The translations under genes and the position numbers were made by a program. DNA of 64,000 nt from Elusimicrobium sp. (GTDB lineage Bacteria > Elusimicrobiota > Elusimicrobia > Elusimicrobiales > Elusimicrobiaceae), in NCBI GenBank assembly GCA_015062115.1, contig SUVG01000002.1, positions 175,140 through 239,139 on the forward strand, in the 5' to 3' direction. Position 1 is the stretch's first letter. Each line of letters opens with the position of its first letter. Positions 24,729 to 32,956 of this stretch are shown piece by piece. A model generated the notes under the pieces. That model was not told where the DNA came from. It saw nothing but the letters and a program-made list of their open reading frames with translations, and made no database searches.

Positions 24729-26420
24729 CTATAAATAAGCAGATAAGGCACTTAATGCCCAAAGTACAAAAAATTGTCCGTCGATTAAAGTTTCGTCTTT
24801 TACACTACGCGTAGTGCTCTTGCTGTAGTAATACACGACAATAGAAACGGTATAAACAAGGCCGAGCAAAAGCATGGCTACCAGCGAGCGTTTCCACGGT
24901 AAAGACCACAAAATTCCCAACACCGCCGCCAACGAAACAAGCAGGAAAGTAACCACCCATTTGGTTTTCTTCATACCGAAGGCTTTGTAAAAACTTTCAC
25001 GGCCGATGATAAGGTCTTTATTGGCGGACGAAAACCCGAGCGTTACCGAGCGCATAAACACCAGCAGTATGGCGTAGAAAATAGCCAAATACGAAGATTT
25101 CCTCAATAACATACCGTTGGTAAAAGCCGGCAAAAACGCACAACAATATCCCCAACCGAGCGCGGTGAAAAAGTCTTTTGTACCGGGTAGGGATAAGAGT
25201 TTAGATTTAAGAAAGTGACGGGAAGGATACAAAAGCCCCGCTACCAATATAGGAAGGGTAAACAACGCTACCAACGGGGAGATGAACCACCCGATAAGGA
25301 GCGTAAGCCCGACAGAGACATACCAAAAACTGCGTTTTATCTTGCCGATTTGTTGAGGCTTGTCTTCGTACACGCGGTTAAGCGAGGTTAAGCCGAAAAT
25401 AAAGAACCAGGAAAACAGAATATGTTTCCAACTAAAAGGCAGGCCTTCCAACTTCATGCATACAAAGGTTAAGGCCGAGGCTGCCGAGGCCGTATAAAGG
25501 CAATTACGCACTAAAAATTGCCAGGCTTTTTGGCAGAGGTTAGCGGGCAAAAAAGAGGCTTTGGATTTACGCAGTTCTCTTACGAAGGCCGCTACGCGGT
25601 CAATGACCCAGTTGGGGGTAGAAGCACCGGCCGTGATAAAGATTTTTTTGGCTTTTAAGACGGCGTTTTTATCCAGTTCATCTTCCGTTTCCACGTGTTG
25701 AACAGCGGGGGCAAGGTCTTGGCATAAAAGGGCCAAACGCGCCGTGTTGGCACTGTGTTTTCCGCCTACTACAATCACAAGATCGGCACTTTTGGCCAGT
25801 TCAATGGTTTCTTTTTGGCGGTCTTTGGTGGGTTGGCAGATGGTATTGGAAATTTGGCACTCATCGGCGTGCTTTTTAATTTCTTCCGCGGTTTCATAGA
25901 AAACACTTTCTTTTTGCGTGGTTTGGGAAACAACATTTACTTTGTCAAAATGTGGCAGGCGGGAAGCTTCTTCCGGGCCGGAAACGACGGTGCCTTTCCC
26001 CTGTGCATAGCCTAGCAGACCAATCACTTCGGCATGTCCGCCGTCACCGACAATAACAGTGTGATAACCTTGGTCGGCAAATTTGGCGATGATATTTTGC
26101 GCGTGCTTAACGAGCGGGCAGGTGGCATCTACCACTTCCATACCGCAAGATTCGATTTCTTGCTGAAATTTGGGCGTAATGCCATGGGCCCGAATGACGA
26201 GCACTCCGTTTTTGTCGGAAGCGTCCTGCGGGTGGTCAATAGAAGTAATCTGTTTGGCAGCCAACATATCGGTTACCTGTTTGTTGTGAATCAGGGGCCC
26301 AATCGTATAGACGGGTTTTTTGCCTGCGGCTTCCAATTCCAGTACTTTGTCTATCGCGCGTTTTACGCCGGGGCAAAACCCCGCGCTTTTGGCGACGGTT
26401 ACATCTTGTTGTTTCTCCAT
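24729..26420 (-). CDS. ispH: Fusion of HMBPP reductase IspH with a UbiA-like membrane prenyltransferase domain
   Basis: A 563-residue protein. Residues 1-285 are a complete IspH (4-hydroxy-3-methylbut-2-enyl diphosphate reductase, last step of the MEP pathway). The Fe-S cysteines are Cys16 (AGFCPGVKRA), Cys101 (DATCPLVKHAQ) and Cys195 (NTICQPTKDRQ), with HAE131 and STPNWVI. Residues 300-563 add about eight membrane helices resembling the UbiA prenyltransferase fold, with LNRVYEDKPQQIGK (347-360) and NKDLIIGRES (468-477) where UbiA proteins have their two Asp-rich motifs, here degenerate. The reading frame is continuous. It starts leaderless and is followed by pfkA. Whether the second half is active is unknown. 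Confidence 0.88.
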   Translation of the reverse strand: MEKQQDVTVAKSAGFCPGVKRAIDKVLELEAAGKKPVYTIGPLIHNKQVTDMLAAKQITSIDHPQDASDKNGVLVIRAHGITPKFQQEIESCGMEVVDATCPLVKHAQNIIAKFADQGYHTVIVGDGGHAEVIGLLGYAQGKGTVVSGPEEASRLPHFDKVNVVSQTTQKESVFYETAEEIKKHADECQISNTICQPTKDRQKETIELAKSADLVIVVGGKHSANTARLALLCQDLAPAVQHVETEDELDKNAVLKAKKIFITAGASTPNWVIDRVAAFVRELRKSKASFLPANLCQKAWQFLVRNCLYTASAASALTFVCMKLEGLPFSWKHILFSWFFIFGLTSLNRVYEDKPQQIGKIKRSFWYVSVGLTLLIGWFISPLVALFTLPILVAGLLYPSRHFLKSKLLSLPGTKDFFTALGWGYCCAFLPAFTNGMLLRKSSYLAIFYAILLVFMRSVTLGFSSANKDLIIGRESFYKAFGMKKTKWVVTFLLVSLAAVLGILWSLPWKRSLVAMLLLGLVYTVSIVVYYYSKSTTRSVKDETLIDGQFFVLWALSALSAYL

Positions 26421-26426
26421 ATCTAT

Positions 26427-26432
26427 ATTATA
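26427..26432 (-). promoter_or_regulatory. -10 promoter of the ispH fusion, leaderless
   Basis: A perfect TATAAT on the minus strand, exactly 6 nt before the ATG at 26420. The predicted start of transcription coincides with the start codon. Confidence 0.6.
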
Positions 26433-26468
26433 GAAAATATAAGGGTTTTTCGTATGGGGAATCTGGGG

Positions 26469-27083
26469 TTAGAAACGAATGCCCGCGCGAAGCGAGAGTT
26501 GGGTTTCCCAGCGGTTAGATAAACGGTAAAAATTACCTATGCGGGTAGCATCGTTGTAGATAAAGTTAAGTTCCGCTCCGGCAAAAATCATTTCCCATAC
26601 ATCGGTTTCCAACCCTAAGCCCAGTTGGTAGTAGGTAGAGTCGGCCGATTCTTGCCACCCGAGAGAGAAGTCCAGTTCGCGGGAAGTTCTGCCGATGCCG
26701 AATAGCATATACGAGCGGGGGAGTGTGTTTGCCGACAAGAGCAGTTTGCCTACGGCTCCAAGTCGATTGACACGGTATTTTTCCACCCCGGGGAAGTTTT
26801 CTTTGGCAAAGGTAGTTCCTTCTATACCCAGGGCCAGATACGGGCAGGAATAGAAGAGGGCACGCACCGAGAGACCTTTTTGATTGGAAAAGGCTTTCAG
26901 CCCGGAAGCATCTTTGAGTTGCACAAAATCGACAACGCCTGCTGCGGATATTTCCCAAGCGTCCGGAACGGAGGATTTTTCGGTAGAGGAAGAGCCGGCA
27001 GTATAAAACTGCGCGTAGCCGGGGGATATCCAAGCAAATAACCAACAACCGATGAGAAGTACTTTTGCAAAATAAGTTTTCAT
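26469..27083 (-). CDS. Outer-membrane beta-barrel protein
   Basis: A 204-residue exported protein. Signal peptide at 1-24 with cleavage after GYA. The mature protein has alternating amphipathic strands and ends in LSLRAGIRF with the terminal Phe of barrels assembled by BamA. No family is recognised. It overlaps the C_GCAxxG_C_C gene by 4 bp and is the last gene of the murI operon. ispH begins 48 bp further on with its own promoter. Confidence 0.7.
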   Translation of the reverse strand: MKTYFAKVLLIGCWLFAWISPGYAQFYTAGSSSTEKSSVPDAWEISAAGVVDFVQLKDASGLKAFSNQKGLSVRALFYSCPYLALGIEGTTFAKENFPGVEKYRVNRLGAVGKLLLSANTLPRSYMLFGIGRTSRELDFSLGWQESADSTYYQLGLGLETDVWEMIFAGAELNFIYNDATRIGNFYRLSNRWETQLSLRAGIRF

Positions 27084-27532
27084 TTATCCAGCTCTTCTAA
27101 ATATTTTTCTAAAATATCCGCCGCGCTTTTTACTTTATCCGGGCACGGGCGAGCCTTGTAGTATTGTGCGGTGCGGCGTTCGGGCTCGGGATTGACGGGT
27201 GTGGGCGGTTGCCCCAAGAGTTCCCGGCAGATAATAGAGCCGTTTTCTTCTTTGAAGCGGTTACAAAGTTCCTGAACACGCGCATAGAATAAGGTTTTTT
27301 GAGAGTGATCGGTAGGGTCTTTGGGGGCATGTTTTAAGGAAAACATCATACACATGGCGCTGACCGCACCGCAAATTTCGCGCTGTCTTCCCAGCCCGCC
27401 ACCAAAGCAAGCCGAAAGGTTTCGGGCTGTAGTTTCGTCCATGCCCAAGCTCTCACAAAAAGCGCAACTGACGGCTTGTGCGCAATTATCTCCGTTTAGG
27501 AATAGTTCTTTTGCCTTATCGCCTTTAGTCAT
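27080..27532 (-). CDS. C_GCAxxG_C_C family protein
   Basis: A 150-residue protein of a small Cys-rich family often found in anaerobes. The signature is visible as NCAQAVSCAF, ACFGGGLGRQREICGAVSAMCM and later Cys residues in LCNRF and IICRELLG, consistent with a redox or metal-binding fold. No activity is established for the family. It lies 3 bp after the YfiH-like gene and overlaps the barrel gene by 4 bp. Confidence 0.88.
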   Translation of the reverse strand: MTKGDKAKELFLNGDNCAQAVSCAFCESLGMDETTARNLSACFGGGLGRQREICGAVSAMCMMFSLKHAPKDPTDHSQKTLFYARVQELCNRFKEENGSIICRELLGQPPTPVNPEPERRTAQYYKARPCPDKVKSAADILEKYLEELDK

Positions 27533-27535
27533 ATT

Positions 27536-28237
27536 TTATTTGAAGGAAGGTCTGTAAATAAATGAAAGTAAACTGTCTTTTACGTGGTCTCTGCGCCAAG
27601 AAAAAAAGTTTTCTTTATCCCCGCAAGTGCAGTAGTAGGGAAGTTTGATGTCCGTGGGTTCAATGCCCGCCGCTACGAGTTGTTGGGTAATTTCCGTATT
27701 CAAATTGACGAAAATTTTTCCTCTTTTGTGCACCACGCTTCTGGGAGAGAATTGGGAAGCGGCATCTTCCTGTACTTCAAAACAGCAACTTTGAATATGC
27801 GGCCCTGCCCAAGCAAAGATTTTGCCTTTGGCTCCTGCTTGTCTCAATGTTTGGGCCGTTTTGTGCGGCAATTGTTTTACTACCCCGCGCCAACCGCAAT
27901 GGGAAAGAGCGAAGTGTTCGCCTGTTTCGTCCCATAAAAAGAGCGGCACGCAATCGGCCGTTAAAATGGCTCCGCCCCAACCGTCCACGGAGAATACCCA
28001 GCCGTCCGCTTGTTGCAAGGGGGCCTTTTGCAGTTCCTCGGCTTGATGAGGAGAAGAAACCTGTATAATTGTATCACTGTGGGTTTGCGAAAAATGAAGG
28101 ATTTTTTCGGCCGGAATATCTAACTCTTTGTAGACAGATTCTTGGGCTTGCGTTTCGCGCATGTTGCCCGTATGGCGGGAAAGAGTTCCGCCGATTAAAC
28201 CGCAAGAAAGCATTCTGTTATCTGCGTAAATTTTCAT
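27536..28237 (-). CDS. YfiH/LACC1-type purine nucleoside phosphorylase (polyphenol oxidase family)
   Basis: A 233-residue protein of the DUF152 family, formerly called laccase domain and now known in several members as purine nucleoside phosphorylase/adenosine deaminase. The metal-site triad is visible: His in FSQTHSDTI, Cys in LTADCVPL and His in SHCGWRG, plus WAGPHIQSCCFEV. It overlaps murI by 4 bp. In E. coli YfiH has been implicated in peptidoglycan quality control, which would suit the murI neighbour, though this is inference here. Confidence 0.88.
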   Translation of the reverse strand: MKIYADNRMLSCGLIGGTLSRHTGNMRETQAQESVYKELDIPAEKILHFSQTHSDTIIQVSSPHQAEELQKAPLQQADGWVFSVDGWGGAILTADCVPLFLWDETGEHFALSHCGWRGVVKQLPHKTAQTLRQAGAKGKIFAWAGPHIQSCCFEVQEDAASQFSPRSVVHKRGKIFVNLNTEITQQLVAAGIEPTDIKLPYYCTCGDKENFFSWRRDHVKDSLLSFIYRPSFK

Positions 28238-29034
28238 ACATTTAATTTTTTAAGCCGAACGGACGAGGGCTTTTCCCCCAGTAAAATAGCGGCTTGTTGT
28301 TTGAATTTTTGCGGGTCATCACTGGCGTAAACCGTCAATTTTCCTTTCCCTTTTATTTCGGCACATTGATGAGCCGCTAAAAATTGTTGGGCAGTTTGAG
28401 CCAACGTTTGGGCGGAGTCCACCAGTTTTACTTTCTTCCCTAAAATTTTAGCAATGAGTGATTTTAACACGGGGTAATGCGTACAACCCAAAATAACGGT
28501 ATCGGCACCGCTTTTTTCCACTCCCTTTAAGTATTCCCGCGCAATCAACTCTGCCGCCGGTTTTTTACCCCAGTTTTCTTCTACAAGCGGTACAAATAGC
28601 GGGCAGGCTTGCCCCGTCACTTTAATCGCAGGGGAACTCTTGGCCAGTGCGTGTTCGTAAGCTTTGCTTTTAATGGTTCCCTGCGTTCCCAAAACGGCAA
28701 CTTTGTTGTTTTGGGTGCTTTGGGCAGCTTTGGCGGCGCCCGGTTCAATAACGCCGATGACCGGAACGGAAATTTGTTTTTGCAGTTGGGGCAAAGCAAA
28801 GGCGGAAGCCGTATTGCAGGCTACTACAATGAGTTTAGCGTTTTGCTCTTGTAAAAAACGGGCAATCGCCAAGGAAAAACGGGTAACCGCAGTTTTCGAT
28901 TTAGAACCATAAGGAACATTGGCGGTATCCCCGAAATAAATTAAATCTTCGTGAGGCAAAGTGCGGCGCAAGGCTTTTAAGATAGTCAGCCCGCCCAAGC
29001 CGGAATCAAAAACGCCGATAGGTTGCTTTTTCAT
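28234..29034 (-). CDS. murI: Glutamate racemase MurI
   Basis: This cofactor-independent enzyme makes D-glutamate for peptidoglycan. The 266-residue protein has the opening GVFDSGLGGLTILKALR, DTANVPYG, the first catalytic Cys in VACNTASA and the second in LGCTHYPVL. It heads a four-gene minus-strand operon with coupled overlaps. The -10 TATAAT lies 7 nt before the ATG, so the message is probably leaderless. It is divergent from the kinase gene. Confidence 0.95.
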   Translation of the reverse strand: MKKQPIGVFDSGLGGLTILKALRRTLPHEDLIYFGDTANVPYGSKSKTAVTRFSLAIARFLQEQNAKLIVVACNTASAFALPQLQKQISVPVIGVIEPGAAKAAQSTQNNKVAVLGTQGTIKSKAYEHALAKSSPAIKVTGQACPLFVPLVEENWGKKPAAELIAREYLKGVEKSGADTVILGCTHYPVLKSLIAKILGKKVKLVDSAQTLAQTAQQFLAAHQCAEIKGKGKLTVYASDDPQKFKQQAAILLGEKPSSVRLKKLNV

Positions 29035-29041
29035 ATAAGGT

Positions 29042-29047
29042 ATTATA
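29042..29047 (-). promoter_or_regulatory. -10 promoter of murI, leaderless
   Basis: TATAAT on the minus strand with 7 nt to the ATG at 29034 and no Shine-Dalgarno. Confidence 0.6.
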
Positions 29048-29104
29048 GTATTTATTCAAGGGGGCATGCCAATTAGGAAAAATTTTCCCTCTTGCTCTTC
29101 TTTG

Positions 29105-29113
29105 TGCTAGAAT
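29105..29113 (+). promoter_or_regulatory. Extended -10 promoter of the kinase gene, leaderless
   Basis: TG-C-TAGAAT, hexamer 29108-29113, with exactly 6 nt to the ATG at 29120 and no Shine-Dalgarno. Confidence 0.6.
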
Positions 29114-29119
29114 ATCATT

Positions 29120-30607
29120 ATGTATAGAAAGGTATGGTTGGTATTATCGTGCGTATTGGGGTTAAGCCTTGCGGCGTTTGCTGCACCGGCCGAATCTTCT
29201 TCTGCATTGATTGTAGGGGGGAGTTTCTCCTCGCAAACCAACACTTCCGCTCATCAGCAAGTTTTCAACCAAAAAGCCCGCAATGCGGAAATCGCTTCCT
29301 TGAACGAAAAGTTAAGAAATAACCAATTTGAAGATGTTGTAAAACGCATCAATTCTTTAACGGCGCGCAATTTTTTGGATAACCGTTTTCACTTGTTGTT
29401 GGCCCTTGCGTATGACGGCCTGGGGCGTTACGACGATGTTATTTATTCCGCCTCGCAAGCCATTGCTGTTGCTCCGCAAGATTCCCGTGCTTACATTTTG
29501 CGTGCCGGTGCGTATTTGCACTTGGAACAGTATGAACGCTGCCGCATGGATTTGGACAATGCCCTGAAGCTAAATCCTTCTTCCAAATTGGCTCAAAAAA
29601 TAGAGGAAGAATTAAACGCCAAAACTTTTGTTAAAAAACCGAAACCGGAACCGATTGCCACTTCCAAAAAACCGACACCCCGTTGGGTGATTTTCTATTT
29701 CCTTGCCGTGGTAGCTGCCATCTTGCTGTATGTGTATTGGCGGTACGAAGATTTATTCCACCAACCTAAAAATGCCTTCTCCCGCCGAGAAGTAGAAGTG
29801 AAGGAACAGTACGATTTTATCCGCCAAATCGGGGAAGGCGGCATGGGAAAAGTGTTTGAAGCCTACGACCGCGTGCTTAAACGCAAAGTAGCCATTAAAC
29901 GCGTGCGCCCGGAACTGGTGCGCAGTTCTTATGTGCGGGAGCAGTTCTTATCCGAAGCGCGCATGGTGGCTCTTTTGCGCCACCCGTGCATTGTGGAAAT
30001 TTACACGGTTATCGAGTCGGAAAGTTCGCTTTATTTGGTGTTTGAATATGTGGACGGGCAAACCTTGGAAACTCGTTTGGATATAGACGGCCGCTTGCCC
30101 TTCTCCAAAGCCAAACAGGTTTTTGAATATGTATGCCGCGGGCTCCATTATGCGCACTCGCAGGATATTATCCACTGCGATTTGAAGCCCGGAAACATTA
30201 TGATTTTTGATGAAGAAAAAGCAAAAGTAATGGATTTCGGTGTAGCCAAAAAATCGGTGGATCACGAAACGGGTGCCCGCACGGTAGCAGGTACGCCTGC
30301 GTATATGGCTCCCGAACAACAAAAGGGCTTTATGCGTAAACAATCCGATATTTATTCTTTGGCCCTTTGCTTATACGAAGCCTTGGTGGGACAAGTGCCC
30401 TGGACGGTAAAAGGTTTCGACATTGCCAATAAAAAAATCGTTCCCGCTTCCAAGTTGGCCCCCAATATCCCTCCTGCGGTAGATTCTCTCTTGGAAGATG
30501 CCTTGAAGGAAGACCCGAAAGAGCGTGTGCAATCTATCGATGAGTTCTGGAGCCGCCTACAGGCCATTGATCCGTTGGAAGAAGATTTGGAACACACGCA
30601 CTATTGA
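29120..30607 (+). CDS. Membrane Ser/Thr protein kinase with N-terminal exported TPR region
   Basis: A 495-residue protein. Residues 1-21 form a signal sequence; 60-165 form about three TPR-like helical pairs; 189-207 are a membrane helix; 228-490 are a Hanks-type kinase. The orientation suggests periplasmic TPRs and a cytoplasmic kinase, the reverse of the common PknB layout. Kinase motifs: glycine loop IGEGGMGKV (237-245), Lys260 in VAIK, Glu279, catalytic loop HCDLKPGN (352-359) with Cys353 where HRD has Arg, DFG (372-374) and GTPAYMAPEQ. It is therefore a non-RD kinase with intact catalytic residues. The ligand and substrate are unknown. Confidence 0.9.
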   Translation: MYRKVWLVLSCVLGLSLAAFAAPAESSSALIVGGSFSSQTNTSAHQQVFNQKARNAEIASLNEKLRNNQFEDVVKRINSLTARNFLDNRFHLLLALAYDGLGRYDDVIYSASQAIAVAPQDSRAYILRAGAYLHLEQYERCRMDLDNALKLNPSSKLAQKIEEELNAKTFVKKPKPEPIATSKKPTPRWVIFYFLAVVAAILLYVYWRYEDLFHQPKNAFSRREVEVKEQYDFIRQIGEGGMGKVFEAYDRVLKRKVAIKRVRPELVRSSYVREQFLSEARMVALLRHPCIVEIYTVIESESSLYLVFEYVDGQTLETRLDIDGRLPFSKAKQVFEYVCRGLHYAHSQDIIHCDLKPGNIMIFDEEKAKVMDFGVAKKSVDHETGARTVAGTPAYMAPEQQKGFMRKQSDIYSLALCLYEALVGQVPWTVKGFDIANKKIVPASKLAPNIPPAVDSLLEDALKEDPKERVQSIDEFWSRLQAIDPLEEDLEHTHY

Positions 30608-30644
30608 TTTTATCTTTCGTCTGCTCTACAACGAGGAGGTTATG

Positions 30645-31121
30645 ATGAATAAAGGTTTTACTTTGATAGAACTTTTGGTGGTAGTTCTTATTATCGGCAT
30701 CTTGTCTGCCGTTGCACTTCCCCAATACACTAAAGCGGTAGAAAAATCGCGCGCCGTACAAGCGATTACATTGGTCAAAGCCGTGAAGGATGCCGCCGAG
30801 GTGTATCGCATGGCAAACGGGGTATATCCCAGCAATTTAAGTCAAATTGATATAGAAGTGTCCACTAATTTGAAAGATTTTGTGTGGGATGAAAGTGAGT
30901 TTTCGGACGGCCGTTTCGCGCTTAAGCGTCGCGGGGCTGATCTAGGCTATTTTATTATTTTTAGTGGCACAAACCGTACAAGCCCCTCTTTTAGTATGGA
31001 CGAAATCGCCGGGGTGTTGTATTGCTCCAGCGATACCAAAAAAGGGATAGAAATTTGCCGCGCCGTAGGAAAGAAAAAATTAAATGCGTCTTTCGGCGGT
31101 TTCGAATTTTGGGGCGTCTAA
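30645..31121 (+). CDS. Type IV pilin-like protein (second copy)
   Basis: A 158-residue prepilin with leader [19 protein letters not shown] and the same ALPQYTKAVEKSR helix as the 22343 gene. The C-terminal Cys pair is LYCSS...IEIC. A gaggagg Shine-Dalgarno at 30633-30639 favours ATG 30645 over the ATG 3 nt earlier. It follows the kinase gene by 37 bp, so the two may share a transcript. Only the first 40 residues are close to the other copy; the globular domains differ. Confidence 0.92.
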   Translation: MNKGFTLIELLVVVLIIGILSAVALPQYTKAVEKSRAVQAITLVKAVKDAAEVYRMANGVYPSNLSQIDIEVSTNLKDFVWDESEFSDGRFALKRRGADLGYFIIFSGTNRTSPSFSMDEIAGVLYCSSDTKKGIEICRAVGKKKLNASFGGFEFWGV

Positions 31122-31124
31122 TCT

Positions 31125-31850
31125 TTAGATGTTGAGCAGTTGTTTCAGACTGTCAAATACTTGGCGGTTTTTCAGTTGCGGATTCCATTTCGGACTGAAA
31201 AGTTCGTCACTTACTACCAAAGCCGCGGCCGCTTTTACCTTCCGCTTTTTACACACGCTATACACTGCGCTTATTTCCATATCCACAGTCAGCACCTGCT
31301 TTTTTTGGTAATGTTTTACTTCTGCTTTTGTTTCGCGAAAAAAAGCGGGTGCCGTCCAATTTTTCCCCAAATGAAAAGAAATTTTTTGCGCTTTTAATCG
31401 CTTTTGCCAATCGGTTAGGAGGGTTTTGTCTGCCTTGGCGGTTTCTTGCGAAGTGTAATACGTGCAAACTCCGTCCGCACAGACGGATTCTTGGCATAAA
31501 ACGATATCTCCGGCCAATACTTCTTCCTGCAAACTTCCGCCTAATCCCACAAATAAAATTTCTTTTACACCTAAAGCGGCCAGCACCTCTACCACAGAAG
31601 CAACAGCCGAAGAGCCGGTGCCAAAATTGGTGACATAACAAGTGCCTTTATAAGTGTAGATATCGGCTAAACACCAGTATTTTTTCACGCCTGCCAAGCC
31701 GCTTAAATGCTTTGTTACAAGCGGGGTCATGGGGCACAAAACGGCCCGTTTGGGTAGCGTAAGTCCACAGGCGGTGTGGCGGATATATTCCTCCGCGGTT
31801 ATGTAGGCGGGGAGAGCAGATTTTTTGGTATGGGAAAATAAAATACTCAT
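31125..31850 (-). CDS. Nucleoside phosphorylase (PNP/UDP family)
   Basis: A 241-residue member of the PNP_UDP_1 superfamily, which splits nucleosides with phosphate. Visible signatures are TNFGTGSSAVASVVE, FVGLGGSLQEEV and the ribose-binding TVDMEISAVYSV motif near residue 190. Uridine or purine nucleoside specificity cannot be decided. The upstream minus-strand sequence contains an extended -10 TG-C-TATAGT about 26 nt from the ATG. It converges on the second pilin gene with only 3 bp between stops. Confidence 0.82.
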   Translation of the reverse strand: MSILFSHTKKSALPAYITAEEYIRHTACGLTLPKRAVLCPMTPLVTKHLSGLAGVKKYWCLADIYTYKGTCYVTNFGTGSSAVASVVEVLAALGVKEILFVGLGGSLQEEVLAGDIVLCQESVCADGVCTYYTSQETAKADKTLLTDWQKRLKAQKISFHLGKNWTAPAFFRETKAEVKHYQKKQVLTVDMEISAVYSVCKKRKVKAAAALVVSDELFSPKWNPQLKNRQVFDSLKQLLNI

Positions 31851-31981
31851 AGCGGTTTACTCGTCTTTCTTATACTATAGCAAAAAAAGATTTGCACGAA
31901 AATTACGAGGAGAAAAACCTTTACAAGCCCCTTCTTATGCGGTATCATTTAAGTATATCCGGTGTATCCGCGAGGTAAAAA

Positions 31982-32893
31982 ATGTTGAAACAATATATCA
32001 TCTCGGACAAAAAATTATTGGAAACCGACCAAACCGCACAAGTGTATGTATATACGAACCCGACGGTAGAGGAGCAACGCTTGTTGGTGGAGCGGTACCA
32101 AATTGACGAACATACCTTGGCTTCCGCGTTAGACCCGGACGAACTCCCGCGTTTGGAATTTGAGCCCGAACATATCGCCATGATTTACAAACGCCCGAAA
32201 AATTATTCGGGGAAAGACCAGTTGGAATTCAAAGTGGCTTCGGTGGGCATGTTTTTATTTGAAGACAAGTTGATTGTGGTGTTGGCAGAAGATATCCCGC
32301 TTTTTGTCGGGAAACGCTTTCACACTGTTTCTTCCATTAAGGAAGTGTTTTTGAAACTTGTTTACAACTCTATTTCTCATTATGTGGAGCACTTGCGCAT
32401 TATTCATATGATTTCGGAAGAAATCGAAGACAAAATTACCGAGTCTATGGATAATACTTATTTGCTGAACTTATTTAGTTTGGTAAAAAGTTTGGTGTAC
32501 TATGCCGAAGCCATTACTTCTAACGGCTTTGTATTCGAAAAAACCCGCAATCTTTCCGGTCGTATCGGCTTTAATGAAAGAGACGAAGAAATGTTGGACG
32601 ATATTATTGTAGAAAACCGCCAATGTAAAGCCCAGGCGGATATTTACTCCAACATTTTGGCCCAGTTGTTAGATGCGCGTTCTTCTATCGTAAACAACAA
32701 CTTAAACCAACTAATCAAAAAATTAAATGTTATTACCATTTGGATGATGGTTCCTACCTTTGTGGTAAGTGCCTACGGTATGAACGTGGCGCTGCCGCTT
32801 TCCCAACACCCCAATGCTTTTTGGATGCTAATGGGGATATGTTTACTTTTGGTGTGGTTGGTTATTATGTTTTGGCGTCATAAAAATTGGTAA
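31982..32893 (+). CDS. corA: CorA-family magnesium transporter
   Basis: A 303-residue divalent metal channel. A cytoplasmic N-terminal alpha/beta funnel and long helices precede two C-terminal membrane segments. The selectivity motif YGMNV closes the first segment, and the second ends in a basic tail HKNW. A cgagg Shine-Dalgarno is present, with a TATCAT -10 near 31941. It stands alone and ends in a strong terminator. Confidence 0.92.
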   Translation: MLKQYIISDKKLLETDQTAQVYVYTNPTVEEQRLLVERYQIDEHTLASALDPDELPRLEFEPEHIAMIYKRPKNYSGKDQLEFKVASVGMFLFEDKLIVVLAEDIPLFVGKRFHTVSSIKEVFLKLVYNSISHYVEHLRIIHMISEEIEDKITESMDNTYLLNLFSLVKSLVYYAEAITSNGFVFEKTRNLSGRIGFNERDEEMLDDIIVENRQCKAQADIYSNILAQLLDARSSIVNNNLNQLIKKLNVITIWMMVPTFVVSAYGMNVALPLSQHPNAFWMLMGICLLLVWLVIMFWRHKNW

Positions 32894-32907
32894 TTGTTTA
32901 TTGCAAA

Positions 32908-32942
32908 TAAAAACCCCCGCTCATTTGAGTGGGGGTTTTTTA
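32908..32942 (+). terminator. Bidirectional terminator between corA and pssA
   Basis: Stem of about 9 bp, cccccgctca/gagtggggg with one G-T pair (32914-32935), flanked by an A-run and a T-run. Confidence 0.85.
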
Positions 32943-32956
32943 TGCATAAATGAAAT

